This document shows positions 40,845 through 53,480 of a DNA stretch of 64,000 nucleotides, one piece after another. The notes beneath the pieces are model-generated. The model was not told the DNA's origin and searched no databases. It saw only the letters and a program-made list of their open reading frames with translations. The number at the start of each line of letters is the position of its first letter. Within the stretch, counting starts at the first letter, position 1. The DNA lies in the NCBI GenBank assembly GCA_028673005.1, contig CM054118.1, positions 5,234,410-5,298,409 of the forward strand. Direction: 5' to 3'. This DNA is from Tanypteryx hageni (taxonomy: Eukaryota; Arthropoda; Insecta; Odonata; Petaluridae). The position numbers were made by a program, and so were the translations under genes.

Positions 40845-43729
40845 TTTTACTTTTAGCACCCGCGGTCAACATTTATGAAACGGATTTTTAATTTTAATAG
40901 GCATGTTATGATTAGAATAATTAGAAGTGTCAAATGCAGCGAATCTTCTGTCAGAGACCACCCATAATCGAAGACGGCGACCACATATTCTTAGAAAAGA
41001 CTCCGCAAGAGCATTGTAATTTTCCACTTTTTCTAAGACCACCCCTCTGAACGACTACTTTTCTTCGGTACCGCTGGTGATCGCTTAATGGAATTTTCAA
41101 AAATAAATAAATGCAATAACGAAATGGATAAGCATCAATGATTAAATTTAAGCACATGAAATTTTGGATAAAGTAGAACAAAATTACAAACGGATCTCGA
41201 GTGCTGCCTAGGGAAGTGGTTCCCAACATCTTATTAGGCGCAGCCGTAGATCAAGAGTACTTTTTTCCGAATTAAGTGTATAATATGTTAGTTCAATAAA
41301 TACGCTCTATCATTCCTCAGTAAGATATGATAGCTTAACAGCCACCTTTCAGTGACGCAGAATTTTAAAAAAATTGCACTTTCTCTAAATAAATGAGACG
41401 GGCATCTTGTTCGGTGTTGGTATGAATGCGGTATTTGACGACTCAGATTTTTTAGATTTGCCTACAAGACTACTAAAATCAAAATATTCCTTAGTTCTTC
41501 GTCGCCACACCACAATCACTGTGGTACCCACAGACTCTTGTCCCATACCATCATGCGCAAATCAAATGCGCTCACCTGCTATGGTCGACTTAACTAGGGT
41601 TAGTCCTGATTCAACTATTGGGCTTTATTATTTAGTTAACGAAAGCAAACCAAATAATTTGTAATGTTGGTTATGAGGTCAAAGTAATGTTAAAGAGGAT
41701 AAATGAGCGACATTTTCGATCGAGCTACTCATAAATATCATGCATCGAAACCTTTCGATAATTTTCACGATTGGATTTGGAGCGGAGGATAGTCGGAATC
41801 GATGTCGGACGCAATTTTTTAAGATCATACCAGAAAAGGACTTATTATTATAAGCTCATATTATTATATTATATGCTCATTATTAGCAGTTTTCAAAGTA
41901 AACTAATATAGTAACTCTCAACTTAATTATTTTGTAGCTCAGTTTGAACTACACCGCCAACGCCGCTATTTTCGATGATGAAACTTTGGTTAAAAATTTA
42001 AAGAAATGTCATCATTTTGGAATGTCCAGCTTTCATTTGTATCTTTGTATTGATGTTAGGTTTTCATTTTTTATTACGAATTTTGAATGTATACAAATCT
42101 AAGAATTGCTATCATCTTGTAACGTAAGATTTTCTGCTGCGATTACTAAAAGAAATATTGCCACTATAATACTTCGTTTTTATTTTTTTGTGACGCATTA
42201 AAGAAATGTTATCGCTTTCTTACGCTAGGTTTTGATTTTCCGTTACGCATTTCGAACATAATTAATAATAAATGTTAAAATTTTTTAATGTAATCGCTTA
42301 GTAGTGCTGGGTTTTCATTTGTTATGCGTTTTGAAGATAATTAAAAGACTAATTTTCACTTTATGATGCTAGGTTTTCATTTGCTGTTACGTTTTCTTTT
42401 ATTTTCTGTTAAACTGCATTGTTTACGATAAAAAATGAATTTTTTTAGGTTGACTGAAAACCGTACTCACATATAACATTGCGTCTTATGGTAAAATAGC
42501 ACTTGTACTTAGTGAATTTGCATTTCGCGTCAATTTTCCGGGACCAATTATTCGCGAAATTCAAAAAGGTGGTGTATATGAGAAAAATACATTATGTACC
42601 TAACTCAATATGTGTAAATTGTACACATTTATAATATTTTATTTTCAGGCATCCAGTTGTAAACGATATGGAAGAGTTTTATTGTACCTTTTCTTATAAT
42701 AAATTACTCGTAATAAATTCACTTTTGAGTGTTGTTATTTGGCAGCATTATTTTCTTTATAACCATCTAAATTCTAACACAGGATTGTTTTTGATTCGAT
42801 CATAACTCTTATAATAAAATTATTTAAATTTATTAAAATGTTACTCTTTCTATTGAAAATGTTCTAATTACATCTGAAGCGATATCATAATTGTAATTTT
42901 CCCTTGTGACTAGCCATTCTGTTAAAAAAATCTAGGTTGTACTATCAATTAATGAGATTGCATTTCCGATTAATGAGGAAAGATTTATCTAAATGACAAT
43001 CCATTTGAATAATTTTTGTAAGAAGCTATAATTCTAATATTTATTTTGCAATAATGAACAGAAGATGACGTAATTAAGCCAAATTCGTTCTTTTTCGCTA
43101 AATAAAAGTTTGGAATCATAGCTTCCCTCGAATACTTCGTACAATAAATTTAACGTCAAATGGGTTTGAGTTTCTCTCGCTATAGCTTCACCCCCAGCCG
43201 CCAGAGCGATCTACATGAAACGTATTTTATAAGTCTTGTGGGACTGTCACTTCCTATTATTCCTCGGTATGTCTCTTGTCTCAACATGAGCGCTCAACTA
43301 TCCGCGATGATGAGTGAGACTGACTTTGCCTGAGCGTGATACTGACTTGGATGCTTGACTTGCGTCTCGAATCCGAGTTATCGATGATCGTCCAACATTG
43401 CTTGCAGCGAAGATGGCATGGTCACATTCTGAGTGGCTATAATTACGTAAATAATAAACTGATATTACTAATCTAGATGGTTCCAAGATCTAATAATTTT
43501 TTAAGGATACAATCTTTTGCGAACTAAATATCTTAATAAAAGAACTTAATTAAATAAATTTATGGATTTTTAAGATTAAATATTGCTTTACAATTCATAA
43601 CATTTTATATTAATGTGTACTACAATTAAAATGACCTTAGAATTTAGCATAAGCCAAAAACTTGCGAAGAAAATTCTTAGTCAAAATATTTGTGGCTTAT
43701 GTCATAGTCTAATGATAAAAGCCTAGATG
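40845..43729. other. Intergenic AT-rich DNA
   Basis: No gene recognised. A hAT-like end AAGTGGTTCCCAAC lies at about 41,215. The stretch 41,999-42,400 is a diverged tandem repeat described separately. Confidence 0.45.
41999..42400. repeat. Diverged tandem repeat, units about 60-100 bp
   Basis: The phrase GCTAGGTTTTCATTTNNTRTTACG recurs in varied form near 42,054, 42,124, 42,224, 42,307 and 42,368, each usually followed by an AAAGAAATGTTATC-like or AATTTTGAA-like block. Unit lengths vary, so it is an old array. Confidence 0.5.
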
Positions 43730-44120
43730 TAGGGATGTGCGATCTACAGAAAAGAATCGATCTTCTGAATCGATAGAAATCGCTGAAAATAAATCGATTC
43801 ATCCGTAAAATCGCCCCCGAAAGATCGATTCTACTTCGAATCGATTCCTTTATTGTATAACGGCAACTATATAACAGCCTTCACGAGTTATAAATATATT
43901 ATATACTTGAATAATGGATTTATTCATTTTTGCATAAGTAGTTGCTATCAAAACTTTTTATTTTTCTTGTTAGGTTTCACTTAAAAATATAAAAACAATG
44001 TAAATACTCTTGAGTGACTTGAGTTGAGATTATTCGAGATTATTTATATTATTTAGTCTTTGGTAGTAATCACCTTTTATGTTTGGAAATAGATACATTT
44101 AATAAATGAGTCAGTGCAAT

Positions 44121-44165
<45 letters not shown>
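44121..44165. repeat. (AT)n microsatellite
   Basis: An AT dinucleotide run of about 43 bp inside the family D hAT element. Confidence 0.95.
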
Positions 44166-44170
<5 letters not shown>

Positions 44171-44469
44171 GTATGATTTATCATAAGGAAAGAAGATAAC
44201 TATTATAATTATATAATAAATAGGAAATATGCCATTTCTCCAGCTGTAATAATAAATTTCATGTCCTCTTACTCTTGTGACAGAAATACTAAATTGTCGA
44301 GTATAATTTGTAATGGTTTAGCTGTAAATATATTTCTCCATATGTTAATTGACTGACCATATATTTTTAAAAATATGTAAATATTTAATATGATGAAAAT
44401 GAAAATATATTTGGTAATACAATGCTCAATTGCAAAAAAACTTTAAATTTTTTAGGATCCATTATTATT

Positions 44470-44652
44470 GGAACAATTTTTGAAACGAGAAAAAAAAGTC
44501 TGCTATGACCGGGAATTGAACCCGGGTCTTCCACTTGCCGGGCGGATATTCTGCTACGATATATCGTAGCAGAATATCCGCCCGGCAAGTGGAAGACCCG
44601 GGTTCAATTCCCGGTCATAGCAGACTTTTTTTCTCGTTTCAAAAATTGTTCC
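44470..44652. repeat. Near-perfect palindrome of two tRNA-like SINE heads (family 1)
   Basis: Arms 44,470-44,561 and 44,562-44,652 are reverse complements with only a one-base difference in an A/T run. Each arm holds GGTTCAATTCCC (B box), CCGCCCGGCAAGTGGAAGAC and the outward tail TTTTTTTCTCGTTTC. The centre GCTACGATATATCGTAGC has no spacer. It gives divergent tRNA-like units with no unique sequence between them. Confidence 0.9.
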
Positions 44653-44896
44653 AACTTTCACAGCTTATGCCTGTCTGCATAGGATCTTCGGATCATATCA
44701 TTCCATCAATTTCATCCATTATTATGACAAAAATGACCAACCAAATTTTCCCGGATAAAACTACGATCTCAGGAATAAGTTGATTCTGATCGAATCGAAT
44801 CGAGCGTGAAGAATCGATTCACGACATCGATTATCTGATCGACAAAAATCGATAAGATAGAAAAATCGAACTGAATCGCAAATCCCTACCCAGATG

Positions 44897-45223
44897 TGTT
44901 TGTTGTGTATAACGCTGTCGTCATCAATGGTCAATACACTAGTATTCGACTACCGTTATAAACATCTATCGAATTAAAATCATTATTATACCACAAGGTA
45001 GAGCAGGCATACGAGTTAAAAAAGAGAATTTCTTGTTAGATTCTTGAGGTCATTCGTCTCACCGTTGGCGACTGATTAGAACTACTTGACTATTAAATCT
45101 CAAAATTCTAATATTCCACTTTTAAAGATTATACCAGATCATAATTTTATTCAAATTTACTTAACTAAATATATATATTTCGACAAAATAAATTACACAA
45201 TAGACTAAACGAATAAAATATTA
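44897..45223. other. Intergenic DNA, no feature seen
   Basis: AT-rich sequence between the hAT element and the tRNA-like gene at 45,224. Confidence 0.4.
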
Positions 45224-45294
45224 TCCGGTATATCTAGTGGTTAGGATATCCGGCTCTTACCCGGGAGGCCCGGGTTCGATTCTCGGTACCGGAA
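45224..45294 (+). tRNA. tRNA-Glu-derived gene with anticodon CTT
   Basis: Perfect acceptor TCCGGTA/TACCGGA, B box GGTTCGATTCT with a paired T stem (one wobble), and anticodon stem CCGG/CCGG with loop CTCTTAC. The body is that of tRNA-Glu, but the loop reads CTT (Lys codon AAG) where Glu has CTC. One base is also missing at the start of the D stem compared with the copy at 40,773. It could be a pseudogene or an anticodon-shifted tRNA. Confidence 0.55.
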
Positions 45295-45327
45295 TACTTT
45301 TTTGCATCTGCGTAAGTTTGCGGTAAG

Positions 45328-45970
45328 GCCGGTTTACACTGGTGATTAAAGTTGCGCGAGCAGCTGTCTGATAGCATTCTTGCCAGTGTAGACAGCGCTG
45401 CGAGCAGTCTCTCAGACAGTGCTATCAACATGCAGCGGAAGCAACGACAGTTTATCAGTGTAGACAGGTATCAGTTTGGTCACGAAAGCTACTGTCTGAG
45501 AGCTGGGTGAGGAGAAAACATGGGCGACAAGAAGAAAACATGGACGAAGGAAGAGTACTCATTCAAATGTACGAGTGAAATGTGGAGTTATGAGATGCGA
45601 AATCCGCAGTGCAAAAATCGCTTTAAAAAAATAAGCGCAACAAAGTCTCTTGCCGAACATTTTCAGACAACCAACGAAGAAATTCTCGTAAGCACTGAAA
45701 TTCGATCTTCTGAGAATCCATTCTCTGACCCAGCATTTTCTTCTGTGTATTTTCTTTTTCTCTTTTTCATAATACTATGAACGACAAATGCAGCGGCACA
45801 CAGAACCTTCCTTCGCGAACTCATACCGCACTGGACTCGCCACAGAGCAGTGTACACACAAGCGCGAGAGTTGCTGTGACAACACCAAGGTCAAGTAGCA
45901 TTGAGCTGCTCGCAGACAGTAAAAACAAAAGTTTTGAGAAAATTGCGCGACGATGAATAACCAACAAAAG
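45328..45970 (+). mobile_element. Possible PIF/Harbinger fragment
   Basis: It starts TAAGGCCGGTTTACACTGG, a form common at Harbinger ends after a TAA target. GCGAGCAGCTGTCTG blocks occur in both orientations near the two ends. I do not find the matching right terminus, so the extent is a guess. Confidence 0.3.
45520..45780 (+). CDS. MADF/Myb-SANT-like protein fragment, possibly Harbinger-associated
   Basis: An 86-codon frame starting MGDKKKTWTKEEYSFKC. The later part CKNRFKKISATKSLAEHF...TTNEEI fits the second half of a MADF/Myb-SANT-like DNA-binding domain, with the Trp of the WTKEE helix near the start. The middle helix looks shortened and the C-terminal part is hydrophobic junk. PIF/Harbinger elements encode such a protein beside the transposase, and no transposase is seen here. 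It is probably a decayed element gene. Confidence 0.3.
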   Translation: MGDKKKTWTKEEYSFKCTSEMWSYEMRNPQCKNRFKKISATKSLAEHFQTTNEEILVSTEIRSSENPFSDPAFSSVYFLFLFFIIL

Positions 45971-47263
45971 ATGGTTTACTATAACGAGTGCATTAGTAGG
46001 CCAAGTATTCAATAATATCTGTGATGGGTGGTAAAAAGGGCACATGAGAAAAATTCACATTTCTCAGAGGAGCTTCTACAAGTTTGTAAAAACTTCTAAA
46101 AATCGGAACAAAAAGATATATGTACGTAGAGCCTTTTTACCATGTCCATATCTTAATTAAGAAGAGACTGACTTATACCTTTTATACCTCGAAAGAGGTG
46201 GATTTTCTCAACTTGAGACACAACAACCCAATACTGCAAAATATGAGTGTGGTCTTTTGAACGTCCACCAAAGGTATATGTATAACCAAGGAAATTTTAC
46301 GAATCGCATTTCATCGGAATGTTGGATTTCAAACTTGTTTCTCGCGATCCCACGGAAGATGGCGCCGAACGGCAAAAAATTCCGAGTTTTTGCAATTTCG
46401 CAATATACAGGAGAAAACCATTAACCTTGTAGTTAACGTTTTTTTATATCTTTCAGCTCTCTGAGCAATGAGAGCTCGCATTTTTGTCAATTTACTTGCG
46501 ATCCATAAAATAAAAGGTGCGCTACGGGTATGCTACTTGGGGTCGAGGAAGCTATCGTGAGAAATCGTCCGTGCAGTTTAACGGAGACAACTTCGTAACA
46601 GTTAAAAATTTTGACCATTACGTTTTTTTTCTGGCGAAGATTTGAGTCTTAAAATAAAATAAATATTTTACTTTTTATGATACCGCGGAATCTCTTATGC
46701 AATTCCCGATTCAACATATAATACGGGACGCCGCGCTAAGTGTGCGGCTATCGCCAAATAAAGGACTCGGATATCTTTAAAGGCGATAAAACGACATAAT
46801 GAATCATACAAATAACTGTCCATCGTAAAGATCCACCTATCGCCGATTGAAATTTGATAAGAAACGTTTCTTAAAATACAAAAATTAAATTTTGATTTCA
46901 GCTTATGGCTCTTCCAAAATAAATCATATAACTCCCGACTGTGTACAAGACTCGCAGAAGAGATTATTTCTATTTTATTTACCAAACACATCTTATATCT
47001 TGCATTTAGTATTTGCTGTCGCATTTTACGATTGAGTGAACGCATAATGCGAATAACAACTTATAGGGACCAAGTTATAAGTACCACTTTTTATTGCCGT
47101 CATCAGGTAAACAATTCCCCTGATGTACTTTTTAGCCATCTAAATGTCGACGTTAACCCGCTACATTGTTCTAACATAGCTCAAGTTCCAGATTATTACA
47201 CTATTAGTGTAACAGTCTGTCAAAAATTACGATTGCGAACGAATCAAATGTTAAATTAAAATA
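45971..47263. other. Intergenic DNA, no gene recognised
   Basis: No domain-bearing frame and no repeat with defined ends. Confidence 0.4.
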
Positions 47264-47451
47264 CTGTCAAACCCCGATTCAGCGTCACCGTTTGTCCATT
47301 ACTGACATTAGCGTTAAAGCGAGGGTGGCAGCAAATCGAGGTATATGATTGTTCTTTGTAATTTATAAGATGGAAGTTCTGTTCACAACGATCCATGGGC
47401 AGTATGCGGGGCTGGCACTATATAGGGAGGCACTAAATCGGGGTTTGGCTG
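47264..47451. mobile_element. pogo/Tigger-like MITE with TA target duplication
   Basis: The inverted ends CTGTCAAACCCCGATTCAGC and CAGCCAAACCCCGATTTAGT are flanked on both sides by TA (47,262-47,263 and 47,452-47,453). It is 188 bp with no coding capacity. Short size, TA duplication and CAAACCCCG-type ends fit the pogo branch of Tc1/mariner. Confidence 0.7.
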
Positions 47452-47453
47452 TA

Positions 47454-50400
47454 CCTTCCATTCTCTTTCTCTCAAAACCGCAGCTAGTATTTCTCTCAGC
47501 GTAATACGTCGACCTTATGCCTCCGGTGTTGCATACAGCTGAGCGTGTCAGAATCACAAGTGACATAGCTCATTATTTAATACGAAGATTCAGCGTTAAG
47601 CAAGACTTCGCTCGCCTTTCAACACACCCCATTGGAATGAACCTCGATTCAAACCATATGACCCGGCTCTTAAAACTGTCTCTGGTCGATTAAACCGCAC
47701 TGTTTTGCATTCATTGCTATGTGGAACGTGCCGCGCCACGTCATGTGCATATGTCGCGTCTAAATACCCGGAGCGTGACGCAGGCAGAGGCTGCACGCGC
47801 CAGGGGCTCGCTTGTAGGCGTAACAGATGTCTCCGCGAAATCGAGCCAATTCGTGGAAGCAGATAACCATCGGCGATTTTTTTAAATTCATGAAATGCAG
47901 ATTTATGCGGGATGAATTGGTGACCTCTTCCTAGCATAGCGTCATACAGAAGGGGGAAAATGCTAATTACGCCACGGGCAATGAATTTTTCTATCGTCTA
48001 AACCGCACGAGTGGCGTTTTAGTTTTATTTACATTTCGTGCATCTGAAAAATTTAATGGCAACTAGATTATGCGCATCTTTAGGACATAATTGCTATGAA
48101 GCCGAGTAACGTTTAAACGTTTTTGTTTGTCTTAAATTTTTTTTGCTACTAAAAATATTTTTAATCGTATAAATTATTTCAAAAATACGCTAACCCTGTA
48201 TTGGCACAGTTTAAAGTCTAACATTTCTTTATCACAGCATACAGTTTCCATCGATCTTAAACATTTACTTTCATATGCAAACATTTCCTAAAATATGTTG
48301 CGATCAAAATAAGATTAAAATAAAATGGCCCAAATCCTTAAGCTAAAAGAGAATGTCTGCTTTTCCCACTGTCATAAGCAGTGCTGAGAATATTTCATTT
48401 TAAATGTCAGTTGCATGTTGAAAATTCTCTTTATGGCATCGACTGAAAAGCACCATAAATAAAACTGACATTTCGGGTTCTGCATTGAGATAAGATTGAA
48501 ATATTTAATTAAGGTTTCTAAATTATCAATTGGGATAGGATTATAAATAATTATCACACATGATTTGATCACAGGCAAAAAAATCAGTTTTTAATACTGT
48601 CATGCTCATATGATACCTTGAGTTAAAAAGCTGCAGTTGACATCGAAGAGTCCATAACAAGTTAACAAGTAAGTAAAAGCTTCTTAGCACAGATATCATG
48701 AAATATACAGTTTATAATGCCTGCATGAGTGAAAAACAAATAAGAGAGTTCATTAACAGGTTAATTATCTCTTTAGTACACCAACTAGGAAATGTTTGCT
48801 GATTTTATTTGTTGGGCATATATGTAATTTTATGCAAGCTTACATGTGATGGCATCATCAAGCATTTCAATGTCTTACACCAAAACTTATCTATAAATAA
48901 TACAAAAGGGTACAAAATATTTAAAGCAGTAATATGCCTTTATAAAGGCATACAATTTCAAAGTAGACAATAGGTTAACAAAGATTCCAAAAAACATTAA
49001 AAAAATAAAACATGAAAGGCACATAGAAATATTATTCAATACCAATACTCTTTGATTAACATCCGGTTCCAATGAATATTTCTTTGAGCTAGCAATCAAG
49101 TCAGGGCTATTATCTATCCATATATATCATTAACAATCTGCATAGCGATGGCCAAATGTCACAATTAAAGTTGTCCATAAAAGAATTAACATTGAATTTT
49201 GGAACAATACATTTAAAGAGTTGATATTAGGTTGCTTTCTACAAGCTTAAATTTCACACTTTGTTGCATGTGTTGATTACAAAATATTCCCTACAATTGG
49301 ACATATAAAAGATGAGAGAGCTTTTGATTTCACTTTTAATTTTTAATCTTATTTTTGATTAAAACGTTTTCATGAGTAATATTTTTATGAAGCCTTTGAA
49401 TTCAATCATGAATTTGGCCATCACTGTGGTCTTTTGCCTAAAAATAAATATGAAAGAACATCATACAGTGTTAAGTATGATATACTTTTTAAAACAACAG
49501 AGAGTAAAATATTGTTATAAATATCAACAATCAAACCACTTGATTCCATAATCAAAATGGTAAATTTGCTGTTTCAGACTCATTAGACCACAGTTGAGGA
49601 ACCAGGAGAGTATAACCTCTTCAAAGCTTTCCGCACATTTAGAGGTACTAAACATTTTCTTGAAAATGTAAATATTTAGTCCTTAAGTCTCAGTCAAAGG
49701 CTAGAATGCACTCATACATTCCAGAATGTATTTGTTTACATGATTCAGTCACAAGTGAAAATATCTATCCCCTTTTCATTTGTTAATTAGATATGTTAAA
49801 GATAGAGAAATATTTTATCACCACCATTGAAAAAATGGAGAAATTATGGCTAAGGAGGAATTAATTTCATTGCCACTGAATGGAGAGAAAATGAGAGAAG
49901 ACTTGAGCAAATATGTTCAAGACAGTGAAATATTCCCTTTTTTATATAATTTTGTTGAAGAAGGTAACAATTTTTAATCCTCTGCATAAGGAATTGTTGC
50001 CAGTATTGCTATTAACTTAATAATTAATATTGATATAATTTGTAAAAACAACGGCTGATGTGAACAGAAAAACTTCAACATAAATCACAAGATGTTTTTA
50101 ACAAAAGAAGCCAGTATTTAATAGATTAAAAGATGTATCGAAGAAGAATGACAATAGGGTCTCAATAAACACAATCAATGTTGAGTCCAGCTCGACACAC
50201 AAGTATAAAGGGTTAAGTTGTCATAAATACACTCTCAATGATTTTCAGCAACTGTCATACTGTTTATAATTGACCTATGACAATGGACACACTTTTACCT
50301 GCCACAAGATGTTGTTACATCTTATATAAACACACAATAGAAAATAAAAATGGACAAATATTACCTAATATTAGCTAAAATAACTTTGCATAACCCTCTT

Positions 50401-51273
50401 AACATATGTGGGTATGCAATATGTACATTTTCCATTCCATGATCAAACTAATGATTATCAAAATCATTACAAAAATCGATTATTTCTCATGAGAATTCAC
50501 TTTACAAGATAAGTTTCATGAGACAGCAGTCATCAAAGTAGATAACAGACAGTGCAGCTGCAGACATTTTGCTGTTTAAACTGTACTACCATTCACTGGT
50601 AGAAATAACATAAAGGGAAATTTAATTCAGAGGTAGAAATAAAATAACGGGGAATTTAAAGGAATTTAAAATAACACAATGAAGATAAATATAATTTGTA
50701 AAATTATAAATTATATTCTTGGATTCAATTCCTTAATAAAATAAAAGATAAATAATAATGTCATCAACAAGCCTCATATAAAAATTTAAATACTATCATT
50801 ATGAAAAATTAACAATTTTTATATCTGCTCATTCAAGGCGAGATTAAACATGTTAGTAACACGTGATCATTTTCTAAAAATATACCACCAACAAACATTC
50901 CAAATTATTGCTAATTTAAGATAAAATAAACTATCAAATAATAGAAAACAATAATTTAACAGGCTTAAAGCTAGACTTTAAAAGTCTCTATAGTACAAAC
51001 TGATAATAACTAGGAACAAAAATATTGAATTAAAATAATAGGCAATAGGCAATATTAAGTACTTTGGAAGAATACGACTTCAAGTAAAGCTTTTCAAACT
51101 CACAGGTAATAAACAAAATGGAATCTGATGATTATGATTCTTTGAAAGAATGTGACTATTAATGTTACCTCAAATTTTGTCATACAAAGTCGAGGTTGCC
51201 CTGAAACAAGGGCAGTAGATCGGGAAGGGAAGTAAACCTTGGATTCCCAAACGAAGCTTATGACAGCACCAAT
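47454..51273. other. AT-rich region, including the likely ACOT9 3' UTR at its right end
   Basis: No mobile element with ends and no exon recognised. Sequence just below 51,273 would be the 3' UTR of the ACOT9-like gene on the - strand; I cannot choose a poly(A) site. From about 48.2 to 51.2 kb the DNA is low in CpG and free of repeats. Confidence 0.4.
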
Positions 51274-51338
51274 TTATTCAGCTTTTAATCCCATGACGTG
51301 CTGGAATCGTCTCCTCCCATCTAAATACATCATACATT
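51274..51338 (-). CDS. ACOT9: ACOT9-like last coding exon
   Basis: Acceptor TTGTTTTCAG. It encodes ECMMYLDGRRRFQHVMGLKA with a final E and TAA. The matching position in known ACOT9 proteins is the MLYLDGQRHF stretch. This protein stops soon after it, so the C-terminus is short. Confidence 0.8.
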
Positions 51339-53480
51339 CTGAAAACAAAAATTTATAATTTAATCTTATTACAAATGAATGATGACTCAGGTTTAATTTA
51401 ATTTCAATAAAACCCAATATAATGTGCTTTCCACTGCAGAATGGCGTAAAATGAAATAAAAATATCAGGGTAAAATGCATTAAACTTTAAAATTTTGAGC
51501 TGGCCACCTGCACAGCATTCGGTATTGCTGTGCTCAATCATCACATACGTGTGTGGAAGTAACTATGGCTTCAACTATTATGCATGAATGCAGATAGAGA
51601 TGATTTTTTTATTCATTGGGGCTGCATCTATGTAAATTATGTCATACAGTTATTGAATAGGAAATGAACTGGAACAGGTTACCATATTCACCACATCAGA
51701 AAAATATATACAGCATTAATGTGGAATAATTTCAAACTGAGTTTGAGATTGTGTAATTAATTATAAACTGTTGTTATGATTACCTAATATTTATTCTGAA
51801 ATTCATTATCATTATTTGTTGTAACTAGTTTGCCATTATTTTTTCAGAAAGAAGCAACAGCCGTAGCATGTATGCAATAACAATTAATTTATCATAATAG
51901 AGATGCTTAATTTTTAATAGCAAATTCAGTGAGATACTAGTACATATTTATTTTTCTTTCAACAATGATATTAAATCCAGCAGGAAAGTAAAGGAAAATA
52001 TACAACTAACAAGGAGATTCAATTCAATATGGTACATTTTCTGCATGAGTCTTTGACTCTCGACTTTTTCGTATGCCCTGTGTATAACACGCACCCTAGA
52101 TTTTGAGGGGTATAAGAAAAATTTTAGAATTATATTGTCATGTTAGGTATTAACTAGAGTAACATAAATAAATATATAAAGACCCTTCCTGGGTATCGCA
52201 AGACTCGACCTACGCAAATCCCACTTTACATAAAAACCTCAGAAAATTAATTTTTTAAATCAGAAAATTCCGTTCCGAGTTGCGGAAATTTGCTTACAAG
52301 GCAAAATGCTTCAGGTTTAAAGAATGAAGTTTAAACACGTCAATTTATTTTAAACTTATCAAACTATGCGTAACACTTATTTACAGAATATTGAATGCTA
52401 GCGATATTTAATGGCAATATTTAATACGAAATCTTAAATTTCATTGCGTATCTTGGTTGCCTTCTTTGCATAGTTATTTGGTGCTGAAGATGATGAGGAA
52501 GATGAATTCTATGGGTCTTTAATTACTTACATCATTAATTATAAATATATAATATATTCATTAACTAAAAAACATTATTTCAATTTGCGTATATACTACT
52601 TTTTTGTGTTTTGCAGTAAGTCTACCTGGCGATTTTGCTGGAATCAGCTGATTAGCTAGTGAAATGTGGAATATTTGGAGAGGATGGAAAAACAATTAAA
52701 AGGAAGTAATTAGGTGTTTGATATGTTTAATTAATATATGTATAAGCTGGATTATTGATAATTAGTGTGTTTTCCCCCTTAATTCACCCATAAAGTGAGA
52801 ATCTGATGCGAATTAGGTGCAGTTCAATTTTTGATTTAAACTGCACAAAACTGTTACCCGTGTATAACGTGCACCCTTACTTTTTGACCTAAAAATTTGG
52901 TCTTCAAACTGCACGTTATACATAAGTATATACGGTACTTTTTTCCCCATGAATTCTGACCTTAGGATGACATCTACTTTCTTATTTGAGTACCATGAGC
53001 ATTGTAGATGGCAACCCAAGGTCGGAGTTCATGCAGGAAAAAAATATGAAAGTTTTAATTTTCATGGTTAGCTCAGCACTCACCATGCGACCAAGGGAGA
53101 GTTATAACATAAAATGAGGAAAATAAGTGAATTCTACGTGAGTAAATATATTAAATTTCATCTGGATGATCATTTTTTAAAAATCCAAACATTTACTTTA
53201 ATGGATAGTCAAGGAAAATCTTGAAACCTTTCTATGCTTACCATGGTATGATTCTGGTATTACTTCTGGCAATTCTTCTTGGATAGAAAATGTATAATGG
53301 AAGTCATTGGTGGTAACATTCCTTCCTGAACGAGGGTCATATACCTCAGCATATACAGCTATCTGCATGTAATTTTGCTCTGTGTAGCAAACATAAGCTG
53401 TAAGTCCCAAAAGGGACCCAACATCTACTGGGACATGGAACCCAATGTTACTGATGTGGCAAAGTTTAGGGCGGAATTTA
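51274..53480 (-). CDS. ACOT9: Acyl-CoA thioesterase 9-like, last two coding exons (partial gene)
   Basis: Exons 53,242-53,480 and 51,274-51,338 on the - strand join in phase 1 to give the C-terminal 100 residues of a mitochondrial ACOT9-type thioesterase, which hydrolyses acyl-CoAs. Diagnostic stretches are FHVPVDVGSLLGLTAYVCYT, NYMQIAVYAEVYDP, NVTTNDFHYTF, EELPEVIPESYHE and the end MMYLDGRRRFQHVMGLKAE. The second hotdog fold is the part seen (PVDVGSLL is its core strand-helix). The intron is 1.9 kb with a GT donor (CATG|GTAAGC) and a TTTTCAG acceptor. Upstream exons, with the first hotdog domain and the transit peptide, are not found up to 64,000, so either the preceding intron exceeds 10 kb or I missed them. 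Confidence 0.85.
52064..52937. mobile_element. Possible MITE with GTATAACGYGCACC ends in the last ACOT9 intron
   Basis: The left TTTTCGTATGCCCTGTGTAT...ACACGCACC resembles the inverted right end CGTATATACTTATGTATAAC...GTGCA. An extra CCCGTGTATAACGTGCACCC at about 52,857 would form a hairpin with the right end. No target duplication was established. Confidence 0.4.
53242..53480 (-). CDS. ACOT9: ACOT9-like penultimate coding exon
   Basis: Acceptor TTTTACAG just above 53,480 and donor CATG|GTAAGC at 53,242. It encodes KFRPKLCHISNIGFHVPVDV through PEVIPESYH (239 bp, phase 2 in, phase 1 out). Confidence 0.85.

Larger units (their letters stand above)
43730..44888. mobile_element. Nonautonomous hAT (family D) rich in ATCGATT subterminal motifs
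   Basis: The inverted ends TAGGGATGTGCGATC and TAGGGATTTGCGATT are flanked by CCTAGATG (43,722-43,729) and CCCAGATG (44,889-44,896), a 7/8 duplication of 8 bp. Both ends carry many ATCGATT-type motifs, probably transposase binding sites. It has no transposase. It contains an (AT)n tract and a SINE palindrome. Confidence 0.65.

Noticed and set aside
39719..41230. CAGTGGTTCCCAA termini at 39,719 and about 41,215 as the two ends of one hAT
   Set aside because: Both are in the same orientation, so they cannot be the inverted ends of one element.
47095..47135. CTGATGACGGCAATAAA on the - strand as a hammerhead candidate
   Set aside because: No stem II and no properly placed GAAA.
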